Counted from the first letter of the stretch, positions 1 through 5,004 are shown. The stretch is DNA of 5,004 nucleotides from Clostridia bacterium (GCA_017454565.1 JAFTCS010000190.1:1-5004); one strand, 5' to 3'. Notes: a model not told the origin generated them from the letters alone. Made by a program: numbers and translations.

Positions 1-180
1 AGTGCTCCGCAAGGGGTGAATGTCAAAACAGTCCAGTGGACTGTTTTGACAGAGGGGACGCCCTGCACACGAGGGCGTCCCCTAATGACAGCACGGATAA
101 AACTGCTCCCTGCCGAGAGGCGGGACGTTTAACTTTTGGAGCAAATAAACAAAATTTACAATTGTTTTCGTGCGGTTGCC
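1..180 (+). repeat. Structured intergenic repeat, copy 1 (left end cut off by the window edge)
   Basis: This stretch aligns along its whole length with 1812-1989 (copy 2), sharing blocks such as TGCTCCGCAAGGG, GAGGGGACGCCCTGCACA and AAATAAACAAAATTTA. It folds into at least three hairpins. The first is a perfect 14-bp stem (21-34 with 38-51, loop AGT). The second is a perfect 10-bp stem (54-63 with 73-82, 9-nt loop). The third is a 6-bp stem capped by a GAGA tetraloop (109-114 with 119-124). The right end (about 160-180) carries TTTTCGTGCGGTT, the inverse of a motif at the left end of copy 2. About 90 bp corresponding to the left part of copy 2 would lie before position 1. No coding capacity is seen. 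It could be a non-autonomous mobile repeat, a structured RNA, or both; the function is unknown. Confidence 0.8.
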
Positions 181-202
181 CTGACTGAACGTGAAAAACA
201 AC

Positions 203-231
203 TTGTAATGAGAGGTGTTTTGTGGTATAAT
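203..231 (+). promoter_or_regulatory. Sigma-A promoter of metA, extended -10
   Basis: The -35 box TTGTAA (203-208) is followed by a 17-bp spacer and a consensus -10 TATAAT (226-231), preceded by TGG to give the extended -10 TGGTATAAT. Transcription should start near 238, leaving a leader of only about 30 nt before metA. That is too short for an S-box (SAM) or T-box riboswitch, so no RNA-level methionine control is visible. The leader carries TAAGGAAGTGG (253-263), a near-complete match to the anti-Shine-Dalgarno sequence. Confidence 0.85.
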
Positions 232-269
232 AATCAAATGCGATTAAAGGACTAAGGAAGTGGAAGAAA

Positions 270-1193
270 ATGCCAATTAAGATACAGAGCGGGCTGCCCG
301 CTTTGAAAACCCTTGAATCGGAGAATATCTTTGTGATGACCGATGAAAGGGCAAAAACTCAGGACATCAGACCGCTGAAGATCGTGATAGTGAATCTGAT
401 GCCGAACAAGATAGAGACGGAGACCCAGCTTCTCAGACTTCTGGGCAACACACCGCTTCAGGTGGATGTTGAGCTGCTCCAGATGGCTACCCATGTTTCA
501 AAAACTACATCGGCGGATCATCTCACCGCCTTTTATAAATACTTTGACGATATCCGCGATCAGTATTATGACGGAATGATAATAACCGGCGCTCCGGTGG
601 AAAAGCTTGAATTTGAGCAGGTGGACTACTGGCAGGAGCTTTGCAGTATCATGGAATGGTCTACAAGACACGTCTACAGCACCATGCATATATGCTGGGG
701 AGCGCAGGCAGGCATATACTACCATCACGGGGTCCCGAAATATACTCTTGATGAAAAGCTTTCCGGCGTTTATGTGCACAGAGTAATGAATATTTTCCAC
801 CCGCTGATGAGGGGCTGCGACGATAAGATACTTCTTCCGCACTCACGCTATACCGGAATTCACCGTTCGGACGTCCGTGAGCATGATGAGCTTGAAATAC
901 TTGCATCCTCGAACATGGCCGGAGTTGCCATTGTCGCAAACAAGAACGGCAGACAGTTCTATATCTTCGGTCACGCCGAGTATGACAGGAATACTCTTGC
1001 AAACGAGTATTTCCGCGACTGCAACAAGGGTCTGAAGCCGCAGCTGCCCTACAACTATTTCCCGGGCAATGACCCCAGAGCCCTTCCGGCGCTTACATGG
1101 CGCAGCTATGCGACTATACTCTATTCAAACTGGCTGAACTATTATGTATATCAGCAGACTCCGTATGATCTGAACGAACTGAAAAATATGTAA
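270..1193 (+). CDS. metA: Homoserine O-acetyltransferase, MetA (HTS) family
   Basis: The gene encodes 307 residues, the usual full length for MetA. The enzyme acylates the hydroxyl of L-homoserine, the first committed step of cytoplasmic methionine biosynthesis. Family landmarks fall at their standard numbers. Cys142 (in HICWGAQAG) is the acyl-enzyme nucleophile, and His235 with Glu237 (FGHAEYD) completes the active site. Lys47 lies in NLMPNKIETE, Lys163 in DEKLSGV, Ser192 in PHSRYTG, and Arg249 near the homoserine site. Residue 111 is Glu (TGAPVEKLEFE). In characterised MetA proteins, Glu at this position goes with acetyl-CoA and Gly with succinyl-CoA, so O-acetylhomoserine is the predicted product (metAA in some nomenclatures). 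The ATG start is supported by TAAGGAAGTGG about 9 nt upstream and by the conserved N-terminus MPIKIQSGLPA. The gene stands alone behind its own promoter; no other methionine genes are adjacent. Confidence 0.97.
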   Translation: MPIKIQSGLPALKTLESENIFVMTDERAKTQDIRPLKIVIVNLMPNKIETETQLLRLLGNTPLQVDVELLQMATHVSKTTSADHLTAFYKYFDDIRDQYYDGMIITGAPVEKLEFEQVDYWQELCSIMEWSTRHVYSTMHICWGAQAGIYYHHGVPKYTLDEKLSGVYVHRVMNIFHPLMRGCDDKILLPHSRYTGIHRSDVREHDELEILASSNMAGVAIVANKNGRQFYIFGHAEYDRNTLANEYFRDCNKGLKPQLPYNYFPGNDPRALPALTWRSYATILYSNWLNYYVYQQTPYDLNELKNM

Positions 1194-1200
1194 TTGCCTG

Positions 1201-1232
1201 TATAAAGCTCGGATTTCTGCAAATGCTTTATA
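1201..1232 (+). repeat. Short inverted repeat just after metA
   Basis: TATAAAGC (1201-1208) is the exact reverse complement of GCTTTATA (1225-1232). Inside it, ATTT and AAAT can extend the stem around a CTGC loop, with a TCGG bulge. It lies 8 bp after the metA stop codon, where a terminator is expected, but no T-run follows because the palindromic element begins at 1233. It may be a terminator whose tail was displaced by insertion, or a weak stand-alone hairpin. Confidence 0.35.
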
Positions 1233-1395
1233 AGAGCCTGTTTAGCATCTTAGCAATGTGCGGCTTTTTGGCAATTTTTTTCGCTAACTGCGTCAAAAGA
1301 ACTTGCCATACGTCAGTATGCCTGCGTTCTTTTTCCTTGTTATCGAGAAAAAATATGCTCAAAAATCCGTACATTTCAGATACTAAACAGGCTCT
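1233..1395. mobile_element. MITE-like palindromic element (long imperfect hairpin)
   Basis: The two ends are inverted copies: AGAGCCTGTTTAG (1233-1245) against CTAAACAGGCTCT (1383-1395). The similarity continues inward almost without break. AATGTGCGG pairs with CCGTACATT, the T-rich stretch around 1264-1282 with the A-rich stretch around 1345-1366, and AAAAGAAC with GTTCTTTTT. The centre is CATAC-GTCA-GTATG (1307-1320). The whole 163 bp therefore forms one long hairpin if transcribed. There is no transposase, and short open frames crossing it are not credible genes. I could not identify a clear target-site duplication. This fits a miniature inverted-repeat element moved by a transposase elsewhere in the genome, and it may also attenuate transcription from metA into the next gene. 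Confidence 0.75.
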
Positions 1396-1468
1396 AAGGA
1401 GGCCTGCACAGCGGCAGATGCTTCCATTATTAATGTAGAGCGTTATAGCAGACGGGAGACATGATAAC

Positions 1469-1660
1469 GTGAAAAGAAGGAAAATGCCGGAACCGCAGGA
1501 TGAAAATTTCATTCTTTCGGACGGTTCCATGGAACACGGTGATTACAATGCCGAGGACTACGCCGATTTTATCTCTAACGGCATGACTAACAATGAGAAG
1601 ATCGACGCACTGGAGTATTATGAGACTTTCCTTTCTCCGCAGAACGGAGACGAGGGCTGA
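1469..1660 (+). CDS. Small acidic protein of unknown function (63 aa)
   Basis: I do not recognise this family. The protein opens with a short basic patch (KRRK, residues 2-5) and is otherwise acidic: 15 Asp/Glu against 5 Lys/Arg in 63 residues. It has no membrane segment, signal peptide or metal-binding motif. The segment from about residue 28 to 55 (AEDYADFISNGMTNNEKID, then ALEYYETFL) could form amphipathic helices. The GTG start is chosen because GGGAGA lies about 10 nt upstream; the in-frame ATG at 1484 has an AGAAGG only 3 nt before it, too close to work well. A strong terminator begins 10 bp after the stop codon, which supports a real transcription unit. No convincing promoter is seen directly upstream. 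The gene may be reached by read-through from metA across the palindromic element, or from a weak site around 1405-1433. Confidence 0.6.
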   Translation: MKRRKMPEPQDENFILSDGSMEHGDYNAEDYADFISNGMTNNEKIDALEYYETFLSPQNGDEG

Positions 1661-1670
1661 ACACGTTTTA

Positions 1671-1703
1671 ACAGACCAACACAGCAGTTGGTCTGTTTTT
1701 GTT
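1671..1703 (+). terminator. Rho-independent terminator after the small acidic gene
   Basis: ACAGACCAAC (1671-1680) and GTTGGTCTGT (1687-1696) form a perfect 10-bp stem with a 6-nt ACAGCA loop. TTTTGTT follows directly. It lies 10 bp past the stop codon of the 63-residue gene and separates it from the structured repeat downstream. Confidence 0.92.
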
Positions 1704-1720
1704 ATGTAGAGGATTTTAGT

Positions 1721-1989
1721 GTAACCGCACGAAAAAACTCTCCATAATCGTCAACACAAAAGTTTCGCCCGCCTTTCCAAAGGCGGCAGGGTGCAGAACA
1801 CTCTAAACGAAAGTGCTCCGCAAGGGTTGAATCAAAAAATGTCCGGTGGATATTTTTTGAGAGGGGACGCCCTGCACAAGATGGCGTTCCCTACTGACAG
1901 CACATATAAATCAGCTCCCCGCCGAGAGACGGGATGTTTAGCTTTTGGAACAAATAAACAAAATTTAAAATTGTTTTCGTGTGGCTGCC
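1721..1989 (+). repeat. Structured intergenic repeat, copy 2, with terminal inverted repeats (MITE-like)
   Basis: The right two thirds (1812-1989) match copy 1 (1-180). The left end AACCGCACGAAAA (1723-1735) is the exact inverse of TTTTCGTGCGGTT at the right end of copy 1, and inversely matches TTTTCGTGTGGCT here with two differences. This gives an element of about 270 bp with short terminal inverted repeats. Internal hairpins are CCGCCTTT/AAAGGCGG (1769-1786), TCAAAAAATGTCC with GGATATTTTTTGA (1832-1860), GGGGACGCC with GGCGTTCCC (1863-1891), and a GAGA-capped stem (1918-1933). Together with a terminator and a promoter it fills the 408 bp between the flanking genes; I see no gene here. The overlapping open frames on both strands have no family resemblance and are dictated by the repeat sequence. 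Confidence 0.75.
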
Positions 1990-2010
1990 ATGGAAGGTAT
2001 TTCTGAACGA

Positions 2011-2038
2011 TTGAATTTGAGAATAAATATGATATACT
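2011..2038 (+). promoter_or_regulatory. Sigma-A promoter of the DUF5662 gene, extended -10
   Basis: The -35 box TTGAAT (2011-2016), a 16-bp spacer and the -10 box TATACT (2033-2038) are preceded by TGA, giving the extended -10 TGATATACT. Transcription should start near 2045, about 24 nt before the ATG. GGAGG (2057-2061) lies 7 nt before the start codon. The -35 box begins 22 bp after the last repeat base at 1989, nearly the same distance as at metA (23 bp). Confidence 0.75.
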
Positions 2039-2068
2039 GATAATAGTATCATAAACGGAGGCGGGAAC

Positions 2069-2614
2069 ATGAAATGGCTTGAACATCTTAAAACCATTAA
2101 CAACCACCGAAGACTTGTTATGGAGCTGTGCTTTAAAGTAGGACTGTATAAGCAGGGACTGCTGCATGACCTTTCAAAGTATTCTCCTACGGAATTTCTG
2201 GTGGGCGCAAAATATTATCAGGGTACAAGAAGTCCGAATGCTGCCGAAAGAGAGGAAAAGGGCTACAGCTCTGCATGGCTTCATCATAAAGGCAGGAACC
2301 GTCACCACCTTGACTACTGGATAGACTATGATATCAGCGGTGAATCTCCCATGACAGGAATGAAAATGCCGGTGAGATAGGTGGTGGAGATGTTCTGTGA
2401 CAGGGTTGCAGCCTGCAAGAACTACAAAAAGGAAGAGTACACCGATGCCTCAGCATACGAGTATTACATGAATTCAAGAAGCCATTATCTTATCCATCCG
2501 GACACGGAGAAGCTTTTGCTTTTCCTTCTGAAAATGCTCAGGGATAACGGTGAGGAAAATACTCTGCTCTACATCAGGTACAGACTTCTTAACAGGAACA
2601 ATAAAAGGGAATGA
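2069..2614 (+). pseudogene. DUF5662-family protein gene interrupted by one in-frame TAG codon
   Basis: Two consecutive same-frame segments, 103 and 77 residues, together make one protein of about 181 residues, the expected size for DUF5662. Segment one starts MKWLEHLKTINNHRRLVMELCF. It contains GLLHDLSKYSPTEF and WLHHKGRNRHHLDYW, the His/Asp-rich signatures I associate with this family. Segment two continues without a gap (VVEMFCDRVAACKNYKKEEYTDASAYEYY, then HPDTEKLLLFLLKMLRD). The TAG at 2378-2380 sits within MPVR-stop-VVEMF, where I expect Tyr, so one base change (TAT or TAC to TAG) would explain it. There is no frameshift or other damage, and the promoter, ribosome site and terminator look intact. 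The cause may be a recent nonsense mutation, a sequencing error or suppressed amber reading. Reinitiation is also possible at GTG 2381 or ATG 2390, since AGGTGG overlaps the stop. The biochemical role of DUF5662 is unknown; the family recall is from memory. Confidence 0.75.
2378..2380 (+). other. In-frame amber (TAG) codon inside the DUF5662 gene
   Basis: The codon order is ATG CCG GTG AGA TAG GTG GTG GAG ATG. The frame is open on both sides and both halves belong to the same family. The other complete genes in the window end with TAA or TGA, and this gene finally ends with TGA at 2612-2614, so the window contains no independent TAG-terminated gene. I see no stem-loop directly downstream typical of a programmed read-through or selenocysteine-type signal. 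Confidence 0.8.
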
Positions 2615-2652
2615 ACCCTGAGTACGCTCTTGTCAACAATAACTGAAATCAT

Positions 2653-2694
2653 AAAGCTTTGTTATTCCGAAAAACAGGATGACAAAGCTTTTTT
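2653..2694 (+). terminator. Rho-independent terminator after the DUF5662 gene
   Basis: A 15-bp stem is formed by 2653-2667 and 2677-2691. The outer ten pairs are perfect (AAAGCTTTGT with ACAAAGCTTT) and the inner part includes two G·U pairs. A loop of about 9 nt closes it. A T-run (TTTTTT, 2689-2694, partly in the stem) and an AT-rich stretch follow. The A-rich 5' side suggests it may also work in reverse, though no convergent gene is present. Confidence 0.88.
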
Positions 2695-2751
2695 ATAATA
2701 TATCGTCAGTGAAGTAAAATGACTGTAGTTCTATGAAACAGGCAATTATTG

Positions 2752-2781
2752 TTGCATTTGGTATAAAAAATATGCTATAAT
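2752..2781 (+). promoter_or_regulatory. Sigma-A promoter of the CAP/Big2 surface-protein gene, extended -10
   Basis: The -35 box TTGCAT (2752-2757) is followed by an 18-bp spacer and a consensus -10 TATAAT (2776-2781), preceded by TGC to give TGCTATAAT. The predicted leader is about 64 nt and includes an 8-T run (2807-2814 region) followed by two TTGACA motifs without a good -10 partner. AAAGGATGTGGTGA just before the start codon provides the ribosome-binding site. Confidence 0.8.
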
Positions 2782-2851
2782 AAATATATATGTTGGCTTT
2801 TTTTTGACAGAATGACAACTTGACATTGATTTCAGCAAAGGATGTGGTGAC

Positions 2852-5004
2852 ATGAAGATCAGCGGTATATTTAAAAGGATCGCAGCTTTCATGCTGGCGG
2901 GTGCTGTTTGTTCCGGAATGTCGGCGCTTGCTGCATCGGTGGACTCCGGCAACGGAGTACCGCCCGATACGGCGAGCATCGATAAAAAAGCAGATACCCT
3001 GACAGAAGAAGGCGCAGTATACGCGGATCTGCCGATGTCGGCGGCTGCGGTAAATTCGGCGGCAGCTTTCAAGTCTGACGTTGTTACCGTTGGTGTACGA
3101 GGCAGATATTACACCTCAGCGGCGGAAGCTGTGGCGAGAATCAATGAGATCAGACTGGAAGCCTGCCGCGAGGGAATAAAAAACCCGGCAAATCCGTCAA
3201 AGAAACTGACTCTCACAGACTATCAGCCTGTAAGATGGTCATACGAATTGGAAATGGTAGCCAGACAGAGAGCTGCCGAAGCATGTATCAGAAGAGACCA
3301 AATGCGCCCCAAAGAGCAGGAGGCCTTTACCCTTACGGTAAACTCCATGAATACGAGCGCAGAGGTCCTGGCATGGAACGTTTATCAGAATATGCTTTAC
3401 GGCATTGAGCAGTTCTATGATGAGAAAGAAGATTACCTGTACAACACAGGAAAAGAGACCGGACATTATGAGGCGCTCATCGACCCGGATTTTACCCATG
3501 TCGGTCTGGGCGGGTTTTTCTCGGTGGACTGCGGTGTGTCTTATTCATCACTTGCAGGACGCTTTCTGAAGAGTACGAGCCCTATGGACGGTACCTACGG
3601 CCCTTATGTTGACGAAGTAATGGTGCCGGTGGAAATAAAGTCAAAATATCTTTCCGAACCGATGCTCGTATGCACCACAGGCAGGACGGGCGCACAGTTC
3701 ATAGGTACGTCGCTTACATACGAGATGTGCTCCGTGACCACTATGGACGGTGAAAACGGCAAGGTATATTATATCGGGGATATCCGCTGGACAAGCAGCA
3801 ATCCGCAGGTGGCTACTGTAAAGGACGGTACTGTTACTGCTGTTGCAGAAGGCAAAACTACCATTACAGCCTATAATCCGTCTACGGGCGCGACAGTAAA
3901 GATGGTGGTCGAGGTCATCCCTGCATCGCTGACCGTAAGCCTTGACAAGGAAAGCGTGAATCTTGAAGTAGGCAGTACAGCCGAGCTGAAAGCAACCGTA
4001 CTGCCTGCTGAGGCTCCGAACAAGACCCTGAAATGGTCAAGCTCCGACAGCACAGTAGTAAGCGTTTACAAGGGACGTCTTACAGCCAAGAAGGTCGGTA
4101 CGGCGGTAATTACGGCTACAGCGGTGAACGGCTATAAAGCAAAGTGTACCGTCGAGGTCACGGTGCCGCCCGAAAAGGTTGAGCTTAACAAAACTTCAAC
4201 CGTAATAGGCGTGGGTGAATCCGAACAGTTGGAGGCGATACTTCCTGAGCACAGCACCCAGGGCACACTTATATGGAGCTCAGACAATTCCGCTGCGGTT
4301 ATTGTTACAAACGGCGGAATAAAGGCTCAGCAGACAGGTACGGCGGTTATTACGGTGACTACCGAAAACGGCAAGTCCGCTTCCTGCAGGGTAACGGTAA
4401 AGGAAGCTCCGAGCGAGATCGTACTCAATCAGAAGAGGATCGAAATGGGTGTGGGCGAGGCTTTGACATTGAAGGCCACCATACCCGAAGGCAGTGCTTC
4501 CGGCACAATACGCTGGTCGTCCAGTAATGAAAATTCCGTAACCGTAGATAACGGCAGGATCATAGCTGCCAATGAGGGCAACTCGATAATAATCGTAAGG
4601 ACCTTCAACGGAAAGACAGCGGCATGTACGATAGTTGTAAAGTCCGCGCCGGAAAAGGTCGGCATAAGCGAGACGGAAAAAACCATAGGCGTAGGAGAGA
4701 CGCTGCAGCTTGATGCGGTCATCGACGAGAATTCGGCGTCAAACGCGCTTACATGGCGTTCAAGCGATTCCGCCACTGCTAAGGTGTCCGGCGGACTGGT
4801 AAAGGGTATAAAGGAAGGCAGCGCAACAATTACCCTGAAAACATACAACGGCAAGAGGGCTACATGTACTGTCAATGTAAAGAAAGCTCCGGCTAAGGTG
4901 CTGCTTGACAGAACAGCCGTTACAATGGGTGCCGGCGAAAGCGCACAGCTCACATATTCTCTTACGGAAGGCAGCGCCTCCGAGCACATTGAATGGAAAA
5001 GCTC
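2852..5004 (+). CDS. Secreted CAP/SCP-like domain protein with tandem Ig-like Big2 repeats (3' end beyond window)
   Basis: An open frame of 717 complete codons runs off the window. Residues 1 to about 28 form a signal peptide: basic MKISGIFKRI, a hydrophobic core AAFMLAGAVC, and a likely cut near SALA-AS. Residues about 30-80 are a low-complexity linker. Residues about 86-245 resemble a bacterial CAP (SCP/PR-1) domain: AVARINEIRLEA, then YQPVRWSYELEMVARQRAAEA, EVLAWN, FYDEKEDY, and TGHYEALIDPDFTHVGLGGF. Of the usual His-Glu-Glu-His cavity set, Glu171, an acidic residue in DEKE and His205 appear kept. The first His seems replaced by Gln150 (DQMRP where SHTRP is typical). From about 285 onward come at least six Big2-type domains with the signature WSSSxxxxxxVxxGxxxAxxxGxxxIT. 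The start is set by AAAGGATGTGG and the signal peptide. The likely role is at the cell surface, in adhesion or wall binding, but the substrate is unknown. A C-terminal anchor would lie outside the window. Confidence 0.88.
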   Translation, partial: MKISGIFKRIAAFMLAGAVCSGMSALAASVDSGNGVPPDTASIDKKADTLTEEGAVYADLPMSAAAVNSAAAFKSDVVTVGVRGRYYTSAAEAVARINEIRLEACREGIKNPANPSKKLTLTDYQPVRWSYELEMVARQRAAEACIRRDQMRPKEQEAFTLTVNSMNTSAEVLAWNVYQNMLYGIEQFYDEKEDYLYNTGKETGHYEALIDPDFTHVGLGGFFSVDCGVSYSSLAGRFLKSTSPMDGTYGPYVDEVMVPVEIKSKYLSEPMLVCTTGRTGAQFIGTSLTYEMCSVTTMDGENGKVYYIGDIRWTSSNPQVATVKDGTVTAVAEGKTTITAYNPSTGATVKMVVEVIPASLTVSLDKESVNLEVGSTAELKATVLPAEAPNKTLKWSSSDSTVVSVYKGRLTAKKVGTAVITATAVNGYKAKCTVEVTVPPEKVELNKTSTVIGVGESEQLEAILPEHSTQGTLIWSSDNSAAVIVTNGGIKAQQTGTAVITVTTENGKSASCRVTVKEAPSEIVLNQKRIEMGVGEALTLKATIPEGSASGTIRWSSSNENSVTVDNGRIIAANEGNSIIIVRTFNGKTAACTIVVKSAPEKVGISETEKTIGVGETLQLDAVIDENSASNALTWRSSDSATAKVSGGLVKGIKEGSATITLKTYNGKRATCTVNVKKAPAKVLLDRTAVTMGAGESAQLTYSLTEGSASEHIEWKS
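3920..5004 (+). repeat. Tandem Big2 domain repeats, 240-bp period (coding)
   Basis: Within the surface protein, domain units begin at about 3920, 4163, 4403, 4643 and 4883; the last is cut by the window end. A more divergent first unit lies at about 3698-3919. The core Trp recurs at residues 395, 475, 555, 635 and 715, and a single Cys (in the xCxVxV strand) at 432, 512, 592 and 672. Both intervals are exactly 80 residues. The nucleotide sequences have clearly drifted, so this is an old expansion with strict length conservation, not a recent duplication. Confidence 0.85.

Noticed and set aside
21..51. Perfect 14-bp hairpin considered as a Rho-independent terminator
   Set aside because: No T-run follows on either strand (AGAGGGG on one side, TTCACCCC on the other). 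It is better explained as part of the conserved repeat structure.
252..1002. Three - strand open frames opposite metA
   Set aside because: metA is a full-length, conserved gene with promoter and ribosome site; the antisense frames have no recognisable family.
1223..1438. 71-residue + strand open frame with a hydrophobic N-terminus
   Set aside because: It lies almost wholly within the 163-bp palindromic element, has no ribosome site, and its sequence is dictated by the repeat.
1228..1530. 100-residue - strand open frame
   Set aside because: It is antisense to the palindrome and to the 63-residue gene; no family resemblance or ribosome site.
1..1989. The two repeat copies considered as part of a CRISPR array
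   Set aside because: Only two copies, 1.8 kb apart and about 180-270 bp long, with no spacer pattern and no cas gene.
1791..2006. 71-residue + strand open frame
   Set aside because: It runs through the hairpins of repeat copy 2. The aligned copy 1 differs by small indels (for example in hairpin 1) that do not respect a reading frame.
1832..2167. 111-residue - strand open frame (and a shorter one at 1891-2103)
   Set aside because: It spans the repeat, the promoter and the start of the DUF5662 gene on the opposite strand; no coding signature.
2800..2835. TTGACA motifs in the leader of the surface-protein gene considered as a second promoter
   Set aside because: No -10-like hexamer lies 16-18 bp downstream of either, and the start codon is too close.
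4429..4989. 186-residue - strand open frame
   Set aside because: It is antisense to the Big2 repeats, which have strong protein-level conservation on the + strand. The apparent length is a by-product of the repetitive coding sequence.

Overview
The window looks like chromosomal DNA of a low-to-moderate-GC Gram-positive gut anaerobe, most likely a Ruminococcus-like member of the Oscillospiraceae. I infer this from the Bacillus/Clostridium-type MetA, the strong Shine-Dalgarno sequences, the sigma-A promoters with extended -10 boxes, a DUF5662-type gene, a secreted CAP plus Big2-repeat protein, and hairpin-rich intergenic repeats of the kind I associate with that group. All genes I can support lie on the + strand. 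Each looks like an independent transcription unit rather than part of one operon.

Layout. Positions 1-180 hold the right-hand part of a structured intergenic repeat (copy 1). A near-consensus promoter (203-231) follows, then metA (270-1193), a homoserine O-acyltransferase of the MetA family whose Glu111 predicts acetyl-CoA use. After metA come a short inverted repeat (1201-1232) and, directly abutting it, a 163-bp nearly fully palindromic MITE-like element (1233-1395). A small acidic protein of unknown function (1469-1660) has a GTG start and a strong Rho-independent terminator (1671-1703).

A second, apparently full-length copy of the structured repeat (1721-1989) has terminal inverted repeats and several hairpins whose pairing is conserved relative to copy 1. 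It ends 21 bp before another extended -10 promoter (2011-2038). That promoter drives a DUF5662-family gene (2069-2614) split by one in-frame TAG codon, closed by a second strong terminator (2653-2694). A third extended -10 promoter (2752-2781) precedes a long open frame from 2852 that runs off the window. It encodes a signal peptide, a divergent CAP/SCP-like domain and at least six Ig-like Big2 repeats with an 80-residue period.

The genes do not form an obvious pathway: methionine biosynthesis, an uncharacterised small protein, an uncharacterised DUF protein and a cell-surface or secreted protein. The most interesting material is non-coding. Two copies of a hairpin-rich repeat show compensatory base changes, and each lies the same short distance upstream of a promoter. 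The other items worth a second look are the palindromic element behind metA and the amber codon in the DUF5662 gene. I did not find a convincing new defence, CRISPR or other multi-gene system.
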